Origin: Pseudomonadales bacterium
GTDB taxonomy: Bacteria > Pseudomonadota > Gammaproteobacteria > Pseudomonadales > Pseudohongiellaceae
Assembly: GCA_024234395.1 (NCBI GenBank)
Contig: JACKOH010000002.1
Location: forward strand, 806,001-870,000
Length of the DNA: 64,000 nucleotides
Direction: 5' to 3'
Shown: one piece after another, positions 33,620 through 42,860 of the stretch
Layout: every line of letters starts with the position of its first letter
Position numbering within the stretch: position 1 is the stretch's first letter
The notes under the pieces: model-generated
What the model saw: the letters and a program-made list of their open reading frames with translations, nothing else
Told to the model about the DNA's origin: nothing
Database searches by the model: none
Made by a program: the position numbers and the translations under genes

Positions 33620-35035
33620 TTGAACGCAATTTCCGAGCAGCAATCCAGCCACATTATTGCCCGACTGCAGGAGCGGTTGGGGGAGGATTCGGTGAAAACC
33701 GATGCCGATGCATTGACCGAGTATGGCAAGGACTGGACCACAGCCTACCGACCCGATCCACTGGCGGTGGTTTTGCCGCGTAACATCGAACAGGTGGTTA
33801 ACCTGGTGCAGCTGGCCAATAAGCTGAACTTTCCCCTGGTACCGTCCGGTGGACGTACCGGTCTCAGCGGTGGGGCGGTCGCCAGTAATCGGGAAGTGGT
33901 AGTGGCGTTCGACCGCATGAACCGGATTCTGGAGTTTGACGCCGTGGATCGGCAGGTGGTCTGTGAACCCGGTGTGATTACCGAGCAGCTTCAACAGTTT
34001 GCAGAACAGCAGGGACTGTTCTATCCAGTCGATTTCGCCTCGGCCGGGTCCAGCCAGATCGGCGGCAATGTAGCGACCAATGCCGGTGGCATCAAGGTCA
34101 TCAGGTACGGGATGACCCGGCAGTGGGTCATGGGACTGAAAGTGGTTACCGGCAGCGGGGAACTGCTGGAGCTGAACCGGGGGCTGGTAAAAAATGCCAC
34201 AGGCTATGATTTCCGTCATCTTTTTATCGGCTCCGAGGGAACCCTCGGGCTGGTCGTCGAAGTTACCCTCGCATTGACGGCGGTGCCACGGGATCCCACC
34301 GTGTTGTTGCTGGCAGTTAATGACATGCAGTCCTGTATGGAGGTACTGAAGACTTTTCAGGGCAGACTGCAGCTCTCCGCCTTCGAATTTTTTTCAGAGC
34401 CGGCCCTGCAGCACGTGGTGTCGCACAAGGGACTGCAGCGCCCATTCGAGACGCAGTCGCCTTTTTACGCCCTGATAGAGTTCGAGAATGACAGCGAAAG
34501 CCGGCTGGACGAAGCAATGGAATTATTCGAGGTCTGCCTGGAGGCGGGCTGGGTTCTGGATGGAACGGTCAGCCAGAGTGTAGGCCAGGCCGAGACCCTG
34601 TGGCGCTTGCGGGAAGATATTTCGGAAACGATTTCCCGTTTTTCACCTTACAAGAACGATATTTCCGTGCGCGTGTCGAAAGTGCCCGAGTTCCTGAGCA
34701 GAGTCGATGAGCTGGTTTCTGCCCGCTATCCGGACTTCGAGATCATCTGGTTTGGTCACATCGGCGATGGCAATGTACACCTGAATATACTTAAACCGGA
34801 AGACCTCGATCTGAAGACATTTCAGGAGCAGTGCGGAAAGGTCAGCCGGGAAGTTTTTCAACTGGTCAAAAACTATGCCGGCAGTGTTTCGGCGGAGCAC
34901 GGTGTGGGGCTGTTAAAAAAGGCATTCCTGGAAGCTTCGCGTGATCCACTGGAAATCGCTTATATGAAAGCAGTCAAAAAGGTCTTCGATCCCAACGGAA
35001 TTCTCAATCCGGGCAAGGTTTTCGATATCCAGTAA
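33620..35035 (+). CDS. FAD-linked oxidase, probable D-2-hydroxyglutarate dehydrogenase
   Basis: A 471-residue flavoprotein of the FAD-oxidase_C family (GlcD/D-lactate/D-2-hydroxyglutarate group). The FAD-binding PCMH domain shows PLVPSGGRTGLSGGAV and SAGSSQIGGNVATNAGG. The C-terminal domain has the zinc/substrate motif WFGHIGDGNVHLNI and closing EHGVGLLKK. The start codon is TTG. The gene diverges from serA; in Pseudomonas a D-2-hydroxyglutarate dehydrogenase linked to serA consumes the D-2-hydroxyglutarate that SerA makes. That context favours D2HGDH over glycolate oxidase GlcD, whose GlcE/GlcF partners are absent. Confidence 0.85.
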   Translation: MNAISEQQSSHIIARLQERLGEDSVKTDADALTEYGKDWTTAYRPDPLAVVLPRNIEQVVNLVQLANKLNFPLVPSGGRTGLSGGAVASNREVVVAFDRMNRILEFDAVDRQVVCEPGVITEQLQQFAEQQGLFYPVDFASAGSSQIGGNVATNAGGIKVIRYGMTRQWVMGLKVVTGSGELLELNRGLVKNATGYDFRHLFIGSEGTLGLVVEVTLALTAVPRDPTVLLLAVNDMQSCMEVLKTFQGRLQLSAFEFFSEPALQHVVSHKGLQRPFETQSPFYALIEFENDSESRLDEAMELFEVCLEAGWVLDGTVSQSVGQAETLWRLREDISETISRFSPYKNDISVRVSKVPEFLSRVDELVSARYPDFEIIWFGHIGDGNVHLNILKPEDLDLKTFQEQCGKVSREVFQLVKNYAGSVSAEHGVGLLKKAFLEASRDPLEIAYMKAVKKVFDPNGILNPGKVFDIQ

Positions 35036-35430
35036 CGGCACCGACAGTCGCTCCGCACCAGAGACCCGGAGTTGCTGCCTTGTTCTGGTGCATGACAGGA
35101 TGAGCGACGAAATGGGGGCGGCGCACACTTTTTCTGGCAGTCGTGGCGAAAAGACGGTAGCGTATCACCCAAGGTCGTGATGCACAGATTCCGGGATCAC
35201 GGCCAGATGGATCGGAACTGTCACCTTGTCGTAATGATTCTGTCAAGCGGAGTTAATCTGTCACAGAAAAACGGCATTTGGTCGGACAAAATTCAATTTC
35301 GTTGATTTTTGAGTTCCATACTTTTTAGGTTGGGAGTACACTCACCTGTGATTCCATGTCGGAATCATGGTCGGGATGTTTACGCCCCGGACAGCAACAC
35401 ACCGGTAATTGGTTATACAAAGAGAAAGAT
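35036..35430 (+). promoter_or_regulatory. Long leader region of the cold-shock gene
   Basis: 395 bp without a gene. The last ~120 bases are probably the 5' untranslated region of the csp gene. It contains a perfect small hairpin GATTCC-ATGTC-GGAATC at 35350-35366 and an AGAGAAAGAT ribosome site. Long structured leaders that rearrange at low temperature are characteristic of cspA-type genes. I could not place the promoter with confidence. Confidence 0.45.
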
Positions 35431-35640
35431 ATGTCAGATTTAGTTGAAGGTACCGTTAAGTGGTTCAATGATGAGAAAGGTTTCGGATTCATTGAGCAGG
35501 CAGAAGGCAAAGATGTGTTTGTACACTTCAGCGCCATCAACGGTACAGGTCGCAGGAGCCTCGCCGAAGGCCAGAAAGTAACCATGGAGGTTACTCAGGG
35601 TCAGAAAGGTCCACAGGCGGAAAACGTCACTCCTCTGTAG
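35431..35640 (+). CDS. Cold-shock protein, CspA family
   Basis: A 69-residue single OB-fold nucleic-acid chaperone. Both RNA-binding motifs are intact: KGFGFIEQ (RNP1) and DVFVHFSAI (RNP2), with the family start GTVKWFNDEKGFG. It binds single-stranded RNA and DNA and melts RNA structure. An upstream open extension is non-coding leader. It is followed by a terminator. Confidence 0.97.
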   Translation: MSDLVEGTVKWFNDEKGFGFIEQAEGKDVFVHFSAINGTGRRSLAEGQKVTMEVTQGQKGPQAENVTPL

Positions 35641-35654
35641 ACGAAACTGGTTGG

Positions 35655-35677
35655 AAACCGGGCATTGCCCGGTTTTT
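35655..35677 (+). terminator. Rho-independent terminator of the cold-shock gene
   Basis: A perfect stem AAACCGGGC / GCCCGGTTT with a three-base loop is followed by a T run. It starts 15 bp after the csp stop codon. Confidence 0.92.
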
Positions 35678-35895
35678 ACCAGTCAACCAGCATCTCAGAA
35701 CACGTTGGCTATACCGGTTGGTATAAAAGCATCTGTGTGGGCGCTGCATTGCAATTTTCTGCGATGCTGACGCTCGGACGAACCGAGGCTTTCAAACAGT
35801 AACGACGTGTCCCAGTCTTGCTGCGTCCTGAAAAATGGCGCTTACAACCGTGAGGAAGTGTCCATCCTGGCTCTGCTTCAGAGCCAGGGGGACCA

Positions 35896-36567
35896 TCACG
35901 GCCGGTAGGATTTGATTCCCTGCTTACCAGCAACCAGCAGGTAGTCGGCCGGGCGCAGGGCGAACAGTCCATTGGTAACCACACCGGTAACCTGATTGAG
36001 CTGTTGCTCCAGTTCACAGGGATCGGTGATGGACAGGTTGTAGATATCCAGTATGTGATTGCCATTGTCAGTCACAAAACCCTCCCGGTAGACCGGGTCG
36101 CCGCCCAGATTGACAATCTGACGGCCCACATGGCTGCGCGCCATGGGTATGACCTCGACCGGCAGCGGGAACTCCCCCAGCACGTCCACCAGCTTGGATT
36201 CATCGACAATACAGATGAACTGCCTGGCCACCGCCGCGACGATTTTTTCCCGGGTCAATGCGCCACCACCGCCCTTGATCAGCTGCAGTGATCCATTTGC
36301 TTCATCGGCACCATCCACGTAAAAAGTCACTTCATTGACCGCGTTGAGGTCATAGACCGGGATACCCAGCTCTCTGAGCCTTAAGGTGGAGGCCTCGGAG
36401 CTGGAGACGGTTCCGTATATCTTGTCCCGAATTGAACCCAGTTCTTCGATGAAGCAGTTGGTCGTGGAACCGGTGCCGACGCCGATAATGGAGTCACGCT
36501 CCAGCAACGGTTCAATATGGGACAGGGCAGCCCTGGCCACCTGCTTTTTCAGTTCATTCTGATCCAT
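35896..36567 (-). CDS. rpiA: Ribose-5-phosphate isomerase A
   Basis: A 223-residue enzyme interconverting ribose-5-phosphate and ribulose-5-phosphate in the pentose phosphate pathway. Motifs are IGVGTGSTTNCFIEEL (phosphate loop), YVDGADEANGSLQLIKGGGGALTREK with the catalytic Glu and Lys, and GGDPVYREGFVTDNGN. The length matches E. coli RpiA (219). A 13-bp tandem repeat lies in its upstream region. Confidence 0.97.
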   Translation of the reverse strand: MDQNELKKQVARAALSHIEPLLERDSIIGVGTGSTTNCFIEELGSIRDKIYGTVSSSEASTLRLRELGIPVYDLNAVNEVTFYVDGADEANGSLQLIKGGGGALTREKIVAAVARQFICIVDESKLVDVLGEFPLPVEVIPMARSHVGRQIVNLGGDPVYREGFVTDNGNHILDIYNLSITDPCELEQQLNQVTGVVTNGLFALRPADYLLVAGKQGIKSYRP

Positions 36568-36620
36568 GACGGGAGTCTCCGATTGTGCCTGAGCAAAGCG
36601 GCTTTCCAGGCTGGTGTCCT

Positions 36621-36724
36621 AAGTGGCAACTGAAAGTGGCCACCAAAAGCAGTATCTGTAAGTGGAATCCAAAAGTGGAATCCAAAAGTGGCATCCAAAA
36701 GCGGCATCCAGAGTGGGATTCACC
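36621..36724. repeat. 13-bp tandem repeat upstream of rpiA
   Basis: Seven consecutive 13-base units beginning AAG, of which two are identical (AAGTGGAATCCAA at 36660-36672 and 36673-36685), the others differing by one to several bases, plus a degenerate eighth unit. It lies between the rpiA start and the psd stop. Confidence 0.85.
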
Positions 36725-36769
36725 ATGACATTCGCTGTGCGAGTGTATCAGCAGGCAGGCGCTGTTTAT

Positions 36770-37645
36770 TCAGGAAGTCGTTCTCTTGGCAGCGGTACCC
36801 ACTGCGCCAATCGCCTGGCCGAGTTGAATCGGACTGTCAGCCCCCAGGTTATCTGCCAGTGTAGCCGCTCTGGGACCAAACAGCAGGATTACCGTGGAGC
36901 CCAGCATGAAACGTCCCATTTCCCGGCCGCGTTCCAGTTTAACCTGAGAAGTCAGCGTGTTGTAGTTGCGTCGCTGTGACTGTCGATCTCCTGAGCCGGC
37001 CCGACCTGCCCACACCGTCTGAATTCCCGCGACGATCATCGCTCCTACCAGGATCACGGCCATGGGTCCGGCAGCAGTATCGAACACACAAACAAGCCGT
37101 TCGTTACGGGCTAACAGGCCGGGCACCTGCTGCGTCGTTCGCCGGTTCACCGAAAACAGCTGACCGGGCAGATAAACGGTTCTGAGCAGTTTACCGGCCA
37201 TCGGCATATGGACCCGGTGGTAATCCCTGGGCGACAGGTAAATGGTGATAAAACTGCCGTCGCGGAACAGATCCACATCCCGCGCTTCACCGCCCAGCAG
37301 GTCGGACAGTGAATAGTCCATACCCTTGGCCTGCAGCAGCCGGTCGGCGGTAATTCTTCCCAGCTGGCTGACGGTGCCATCAGCCGGACTGACCAGGGTC
37401 TCTGCGTCACCCGCCAATGGCCGGCTGTCGGGCAACAGCTCGCGGGTGAAAAATTCGTTGAAGTGCTGGAACTGACGGAAGTCCTGGACCCTGGCTTCAC
37501 TCAGATCAACTCTGAAAATACGCATGAACAGGTAAATGAACGGCGTTCTGACCAGCGGTGAACGGCAGTTGGCCAGCCAGCCCGCTGCGCGCGACAGCAG
37601 GTGCTGGGGAACAAGGTATTGCAGGTAAACGAACAGTTTGTCCAT
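36770..37645 (-). CDS. psd: Phosphatidylserine decarboxylase proenzyme
   Basis: A 291-residue inner-membrane proenzyme that makes phosphatidylethanolamine from phosphatidylserine. The self-cleavage motif LGST, in GRFMLGSTVILLFGP near residue 250, generates the pyruvoyl group from the serine. Upstream family segments are FNEFFTRELLPDSRPL, VSPADGTVSQ and YLSPRDYHRVHMP. Length matches E. coli Psd (322) less a shorter tail. It is the last gene of a minus-strand group rsgA, rhodanese, psd, an order I recall from Pseudomonas. Confidence 0.96.
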   Translation of the reverse strand: MDKLFVYLQYLVPQHLLSRAAGWLANCRSPLVRTPFIYLFMRIFRVDLSEARVQDFRQFQHFNEFFTRELLPDSRPLAGDAETLVSPADGTVSQLGRITADRLLQAKGMDYSLSDLLGGEARDVDLFRDGSFITIYLSPRDYHRVHMPMAGKLLRTVYLPGQLFSVNRRTTQQVPGLLARNERLVCVFDTAAGPMAVILVGAMIVAGIQTVWAGRAGSGDRQSQRRNYNTLTSQVKLERGREMGRFMLGSTVILLFGPRAATLADNLGADSPIQLGQAIGAVGTAAKRTTS

Positions 37646-37855
37646 GGTGAAATCAGAATCGCCGGCAGCAGACCCTTGGGCCTGATGGCGGGGCGCCAGG
37701 GTAAGTCCGGGAAGTACTGGTCGGCATGGTTAAGACCGGGTTCAAATCAGGGTTCCTTGAGTCTGCTGCTCAGTTTTCGTGCGCGGTTTGCCAGTGTTCT
37801 TTGGTTCTGTGGATCGATCGATCAGTTTTTCTAACTTTTTCATGGTGCTATCTTT

Positions 37856-38671
37856 TTACTGTTCTATCGGCGTATCCGGATGATTGCCCCATTCCGCCCA
37901 GGAACCGTCGTAGGCCCTGATGTTAAACCCCAGGGCTCTGCCAACCAGATAGGTCAGGCCGGATCGGTGGTGGGACTGACAATGTGTAATGATCCGTTTA
38001 TCCGCGGTGATACCGACTGCGGCCAGCTTGTCCCGCAACCGGTCCAGCGGCAACAGACGTAAATTGTCGTTGCGGTCCATAGTCTCAAGCCAGTCCAGGT
38101 TGATGGCACCCGGAATGTGTCCGTTGCGCAAGGCACCGCGACGTTGGCCAAGGTACTCTTCGGCAGAACGGGCATCCCAAACCAGGGTGTCAGGATCCGA
38201 AAGGGACGCCAGCACTTCCTCGAGTCCAGCGATCTGACCGTGATCGATTTTCAGCGTCACTGCAGTCGGTTCCGGTTCACTGATTTCCGCGGTAACCGGA
38301 TGGCCACCATTCAGCCAGGCATGGATACCGCCGTTGAGATAGGCGTGGCGTTGATGCCCTATCACATCCAGCGTCCACAGAAAGCGGCCGGCCCAGCCGC
38401 CGCCCTCATCGTCGTAGGCGACCACAGGTCTGTCCTGGGAATAGCCGAGCCTGGAAAAAAGCGATTCCAACTGTTCCCGCGGCGCCAGCCTGCCGCTAGC
38501 AGGAGGAATGCCACTGACCAGCTCGGCGGGGCTGACATGCACCGCTCCCGGCACGTGCAGTTGCCGGTAGACACCGGGCTGACACAGGTCAACGATCAGA
38601 AGATCGCCGGCATCCAGCAGCTTCTCCAGCTGCGCGGCTTCGATAATCAGGGGTAAGTTGTCAGCGGTCAT
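37856..38671 (-). CDS. Sulfurtransferase, tandem rhodanese (RhdA/SseA-like)
   Basis: A 271-residue protein with two rhodanese domains: an inactive N-terminal one (residues 8-125) and a catalytic C-terminal one (150-268). The active-site loop is CQSHHRS in RIITHCQSHHRSGLTYLV, close to the CQTHHRS loop of RhdA-type thiosulfate:cyanide sulfurtransferases and unlike the CGSGVTA loop of 3-mercaptopyruvate enzymes. It accepts a sulfur on the Cys and passes it to cyanide or a thiol. It sits between rsgA and psd. Confidence 0.92.
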   Translation of the reverse strand: MTADNLPLIIEAAQLEKLLDAGDLLIVDLCQPGVYRQLHVPGAVHVSPAELVSGIPPASGRLAPREQLESLFSRLGYSQDRPVVAYDDEGGGWAGRFLWTLDVIGHQRHAYLNGGIHAWLNGGHPVTAEISEPEPTAVTLKIDHGQIAGLEEVLASLSDPDTLVWDARSAEEYLGQRRGALRNGHIPGAINLDWLETMDRNDNLRLLPLDRLRDKLAAVGITADKRIITHCQSHHRSGLTYLVGRALGFNIRAYDGSWAEWGNHPDTPIEQ

Positions 38672-38746
38672 GTAGTCGGGTCAGTCGGGAATTCGGTCAG
38701 GACAGTATCGCAACAGGGCGCCAGTCTAGCTGTTAAGCAGTCTCAG

Positions 38747-39868
38747 TCAAAGACTATCCAGAATCTGAAAGTAACTTGCAAGCCGATAGGCTTTCACGTT
38801 GCCCTGTTCGACCGCATGGATCAATTCACAACCGGGCTGGTCACGATGACTGCAGTCGCGGAATTTGCAGTGGCCCAGAAACGGCCGGAATTCGACAAAG
38901 CCTTCCAGCAGTTCCGCCGGGCTGATATGCCACAGACCGAATTCCCGGATGCCAGGTGAATCGATCAGGTCGAAGCCCCCAAGATGAAACAGCCGTGCCG
39001 AGGTGGTGGTATGGGTACCCTTTTCCGCGCCGCTGGAAAGTTCTCCCACGCGGGCGGCCACGGCCGGGCTGAGGGCATTGATCAGGGACGATTTGCCGAC
39101 TCCTGATTGACCGACAATCACGGCCGTGCTGTTCCGCAACGCCGATTCAAGCGCCTCCAGTCCGCTGCTTCGGGATGAAGAGACCGAGTAAACCGGGTAG
39201 CCCAGTTGCGGGTAATCTGCCAGCACAGTCTCGATCACGGGATCTGGCTGCTCATCGATCAGGTCACTTTTATTAATGACGATCAGCGGTCTCAGACCCA
39301 GGCTCTCGATGGCCACCAGGTAGCGGTCCAGCAGGTTGAGGAACGGCTGGGGTCTGGGCGCCAGGACCACCATGACCAGGTCAATGTTGGCGGCGACCGG
39401 CTTCAACTGGCCACCGGCTGCCGGCCGGCAGAACACGTTCTGGCGATCCTCCAGCCCGGTGATCACTCCATTGGTGCTGTCACTTGCGGCACTGTTGGCG
39501 CTTGCAATGGCTCCTGTACCATCAACATTCCCGGTACTCACAGCACTCTCGATACCCACAGCACTCTCAGTGCTCCCAATACCCCCAGTACCCGAGGCAC
39601 CCACGGCGAAGACGACCCGGTCGCCGGCTACCAGCGGCGGCAGGTTACTGCGTTGGAAACAGCGGAATAACTCTCCCTGCCGAGGGCCTTCACGAGCCTC
39701 CACTTCCAGTTGTTGTCCGAAATGGCTGATCACCAGACCCGTCAGGCGGGGACCGTCACCAGAGGCTGCCTCACTGTCAGCGGACCGGGCCTGTTGTTCA
39801 TCCACTTCCAGCCGTTGCCGATGGCGGATCCGGTTCTGCTGTTGTCTTGTGAGTCGTCTTTTTGCCAT
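38747..39868 (-). CDS. rsgA: Ribosome small-subunit biogenesis GTPase RsgA
   Basis: A 373-residue circularly permuted GTPase that matures the 30S subunit. Domains in order: an OB fold, the G domain with motifs in the permuted order NKSD (G4), GQSGVGKSSLIN (G1) and DSPGIREFGL (G3), and a zinc domain with CKFRDCSHRDQPGCEL. Within the OB fold (about residues 98-150) is a low-complexity Gly/Ser/Thr/Ala insertion (VGASGTGGIGSTES and more) of about 40 residues not present in the E. coli protein. It is encoded by near-tandem short repeats. The rest of the enzyme looks normal. Confidence 0.95.
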   Translation of the reverse strand: MAKRRLTRQQQNRIRHRQRLEVDEQQARSADSEAASGDGPRLTGLVISHFGQQLEVEAREGPRQGELFRCFQRSNLPPLVAGDRVVFAVGASGTGGIGSTESAVGIESAVSTGNVDGTGAIASANSAASDSTNGVITGLEDRQNVFCRPAAGGQLKPVAANIDLVMVVLAPRPQPFLNLLDRYLVAIESLGLRPLIVINKSDLIDEQPDPVIETVLADYPQLGYPVYSVSSSRSSGLEALESALRNSTAVIVGQSGVGKSSLINALSPAVAARVGELSSGAEKGTHTTTSARLFHLGGFDLIDSPGIREFGLWHISPAELLEGFVEFRPFLGHCKFRDCSHRDQPGCELIHAVEQGNVKAYRLASYFQILDSL

Positions 39869-40024
39869 GTCATTGCATTATTTTCTGCCACCTGCGCGGT
39901 AGCAGAACGGTAAGAGTTCCGGTTACGGCGCGCGGTATTATGGCATACTCACGATTCCCGGGCTTTGCTAGAATCCCGGACCTGACAATGGAAATACCGG
40001 CGAACAACAAGTGGTGGCTGCCCA

Positions 40025-40573
40025 ATGGACAAGAGTCTCAACCTGATCTGGATCGACCTGGAAATGACCGGGTTAAGTCCTGAATCCGATCGGATTATCG
40101 AAATCGCCACCCTGGTCACCGATCCTCATCTGAACATCCTGGCGGAAGGACCGGTGCTGGCTGTCAGTCAATCCGCTGAGGCTCTGGATGCCATGGATGC
40201 CTGGAACCAGAAGTATCACGGCCAATCCGGGCTCATTCAGCGGGTCCGGGACAGTCGCATCGATGAGGCGGAGGCGGAACGCCTGACCCTGGCGTTTCTG
40301 CGCCAGTGGGTCGATGAAAAGGCGTCGCCCATGTGCGGCAACAGTATCTGTCAGGATCGCCGCTTCCTGGCCCGTTACATGCCGGGACTGGAAAGTTTTT
40401 TTCACTACCGAAATCTGGATGTCAGCAGCGTCAAGGAAATTGCCCGACGCTGGAGGCCGGAGATGCTGGCCGGCTTCAGCAAGGAGAGTAAACATATCGC
40501 TCTGGACGATATCAAGGACTCCATCGACGAACTGATTTACTACCGGGAACACTTCTTCCGTCTGCAGGAATGA
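40025..40573 (+). CDS. orn: Oligoribonuclease
   Basis: A 182-residue DEDDh 3'-5' exoribonuclease that degrades dinucleotides, including pGpG from c-di-GMP breakdown. Motifs are WIDLEMTGLSPESDRIIEIA (Asp/Glu), GNSICQDRRFLARYMP with the second Asp, and HIALDDIKDSIDEL with the catalytic His and Asp. Divergent from rsgA, as in other gammaproteobacteria. It converges on queG with a 14-bp gap. Confidence 0.97.
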   Translation: MDKSLNLIWIDLEMTGLSPESDRIIEIATLVTDPHLNILAEGPVLAVSQSAEALDAMDAWNQKYHGQSGLIQRVRDSRIDEAEAERLTLAFLRQWVDEKASPMCGNSICQDRRFLARYMPGLESFFHYRNLDVSSVKEIARRWRPEMLAGFSKESKHIALDDIKDSIDELIYYREHFFRLQE

Positions 40574-40587
40574 CAGGCCGCGTTTGT

Positions 40588-41646
40588 TCAGCGACCGGCG
40601 CGCTGCCGCTGCAGGGCCCAGGCCACGTGTTCGCGCACCAGCTCCGAAGGATGCTCCGCTTTTCTTTCCAGTGCCGCGATTATGCGGATATCCGAAGTGG
40701 CATTTCCCAGTGCAACGGCCAGGTTGCGCAGCCATCCCAGGTAGCCGGTGCGTCGTATTGCCGACCCTTCGGTCCGGGAGAGGAATTGCTCCTCGGTCCA
40801 CTCGAAAAGTTCCAGTAACTGGATGTCATCGAGAGAATGCCGTGGTGAAAAGTCCGCCTCCCGGGTCCGGCTGGTGAACTTGTTCCAGGGACAGATCAGC
40901 TGGCAATCGTCACAACCGAAAATCCGGTTGCCTATAAGAGGTCGCAGCGCTTCAGGAATCGAGGTTTTTAACTCAATGGTTAAATAGGAAATGCAGCGTC
41001 TTGCATCAAGTTGATTAGGCGCCACGAATGCACCGGTCGGACAGATGTCAAGGCAGGCCCGGCACGACCCGCAATGCCCGCTGGCGGGAGCATCGGTCGG
41101 TAGGGGAAGATCGGTGAAGAGTTCCCCCAGGAAAAACCAGGATCCGGCACTGCGGTTGATCAGCATGGTGTTTTTGCCAATCCAGCCCAGTCCCGCTTTT
41201 TCTGCCAGCGCACGTTCCAGCACCGGCGCGCTGTCGACGAAGGCCCGGTAGCCGAATTGCCCGACTGCCGCTTCAATCCGTGCCGCCAGACTCTGCAGGC
41301 GTTTGCGGATCAGCTTGTGGTAGTCGCGCCCCCTGGCGTAACGGGCAATGTAGGCGTTGGAGGTTTCGTCGAGAAACTGCAGAGAATTGTCGGCAGTCCG
41401 GGAATAGTCCATTCGTACGCTGATAATAGTCAGTGTACCGGGAACCAGCCTGGCGGGATCACAGCGTAATTCGTGGTTACGTGCCATGTAGCCCATCTCG
41501 CCATGAAACTTCTGTGCCAGCCATGTCTCCAGGTGGGGACGATAGCGCGCCAGGTCCAGGTCGGTGAAACCGACCTGTTGAAAACCCAGTTCCGCTCCCC
41601 AGAGTCGGATTTCGGCAGCCAGCTTTTCGATATCCAGATCAGCCAT
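40588..41646 (-). CDS. queG: Epoxyqueuosine reductase
   Basis: A 352-residue cobalamin- and iron-sulfur-dependent enzyme that reduces epoxyqueuosine to queuosine in tRNA. Two [4Fe-4S] motifs are visible: CGSCRACLDICPTGAF and CDDCQLICPWNKF. The N-terminal cobalamin-binding region includes MGYMARNHELRCDPARLVPG and KAGLGWIGKNTMLIN. The C-terminal HEAT-like segment ends in ELVREHVAWALQRQ. Length matches the family. Confidence 0.96.
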   Translation of the reverse strand: MADLDIEKLAAEIRLWGAELGFQQVGFTDLDLARYRPHLETWLAQKFHGEMGYMARNHELRCDPARLVPGTLTIISVRMDYSRTADNSLQFLDETSNAYIARYARGRDYHKLIRKRLQSLAARIEAAVGQFGYRAFVDSAPVLERALAEKAGLGWIGKNTMLINRSAGSWFFLGELFTDLPLPTDAPASGHCGSCRACLDICPTGAFVAPNQLDARRCISYLTIELKTSIPEALRPLIGNRIFGCDDCQLICPWNKFTSRTREADFSPRHSLDDIQLLELFEWTEEQFLSRTEGSAIRRTGYLGWLRNLAVALGNATSDIRIIAALERKAEHPSELVREHVAWALQRQRAGR

Positions 41647-41720
41647 AATGACAGTTACAGGCTACCGGTTCCGGGCCGAGTTTCCTGGCAGGCCTGCGAT
41701 CCTTAGTCCGCCGGCCGGTG

Positions 41721-42860
41721 TTACAGGGCACACAGGATTTCGGCTGCCTGTTCCAGAGTGGAATCGTCCTTACAGAAACAGAAGCGGATGATACGCGTGT
41801 CGGGAGCCTGCTCGTAAAAAGGCGACAGTGGGATCGCGGCTACTCCTTTTTCCCGGGTCATCCAGGTGACGAAATCCATATCCGACCGATCGCTGATAGC
41901 GGCATAGTCAGCGAGCTGGAAATAAGTCCCACGCGATGGCCGGATTTGAAACCGGGAGCCTTCGATCAGGCGGCAGAACAGGTCCCGCTTCTGCTGGTAG
42001 AAGGCCGGCAGCTCCACGGCGTGTTCAGGACACTCGCGCATGAAATCGGCTAGCCCGTACTGCACAAAACTTGAGGTGGTAAAAGTGACGAACTGGTGGA
42101 CCTTGCGAAATTCGGTAGTAAGTTCCGGTGGCGCCACACAGTAAGCTATTTTCCAGCCGGTAGCGTGATAGGTTTTGCCAAAGGAGAACACCGCGAAACT
42201 GCGCTGCCGCAACTCCGGGTGGCTCAACACGCTGTGATGCCGCTGGCCATCGAAGACCATGTGTTCGTAGACCTCGTCGGAAAGCACCCTGATGTCGCGA
42301 TCCCTGACCAGGCCGGCCAGTACCTCCAGATCCCCGTATTGAATGATGGCCCCGCAGGGATTGTGAGGCGAATTGATTATGATCAGGCGGGTCCGGTCGG
42401 TCAGCGCTGCCTCCACCCGGTTCCAGTCGATGGCATAGTCAGGCAGGGTCAGGGGTATGTGAACGGCCTTGCCACCAGCCAGTTCAATGGCCGGCCCGTA
42501 GGAATCGTAGGCAGGGTCGAACACGATTACCTCGTCGCCGCGGCCTACACAGGCCTGGACGGCATCAAACAGCGCCTCGGTTGCGCCGGAAGTTACCGTG
42601 ACCTCCTGATCCGGATCGGCATTGACTCCGTATAGATCTGCTACCTTGACGGCGATCTGCTCGCGCAGTTCCGGTATCCCGGCCATGGGCGGATACTGAT
42701 TCCTGCCCCCGTTCAGATGCCTGCCGACCAGCTCCCGCAGGCGGGCCGGGCAATCGAAATCCGGGAATCCCTGCGACAGGTTTATGGCGCCATGGTCCTG
42801 TGCCATCTTGGACATGACGGTGAAAATAGTGGTTCCCACTGCGGGTAACTTGCTCTGCAA
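41721..42860 (-). CDS. PLP-dependent aminotransferase, methionine aminotransferase (YbdL) type
   Basis: A 379-residue class I/II aminotransferase. N-terminal AINLSQGFPDFDCPARL and NQYPPMAGIPELREQIA are typical of the YbdL/kynurenine aminotransferase group. The PLP lysine is in FSFGKTYHATGWKIAYC, and the substrate Arg is in TRIIRFCFCKDD near the end. The start is TTG with AGGA seven bases upstream. YbdL prefers methionine, histidine and phenylalanine, so this may feed methionine salvage; the exact substrate is inferred only from similarity. Confidence 0.9.
   Translation of the reverse strand: MQSKLPAVGTTIFTVMSKMAQDHGAINLSQGFPDFDCPARLRELVGRHLNGGRNQYPPMAGIPELREQIAVKVADLYGVNADPDQEVTVTSGATEALFDAVQACVGRGDEVIVFDPAYDSYGPAIELAGGKAVHIPLTLPDYAIDWNRVEAALTDRTRLIIINSPHNPCGAIIQYGDLEVLAGLVRDRDIRVLSDEVYEHMVFDGQRHHSVLSHPELRQRSFAVFSFGKTYHATGWKIAYCVAPPELTTEFRKVHQFVTFTTSSFVQYGLADFMRECPEHAVELPAFYQQKRDLFCRLIEGSRFQIRPSRGTYFQLADYAAISDRSDMDFVTWMTREKGVAAIPLSPFYEQAPDTRIIRFCFCKDDSTLEQAAEILCAL

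Noticed and set aside
39206..39902. Plus-strand frames opposite rsgA, including a Ser/His/Tyr-rich repeat peptide
   Set aside because: They arise from the low-complexity insertion of rsgA read on the other strand.
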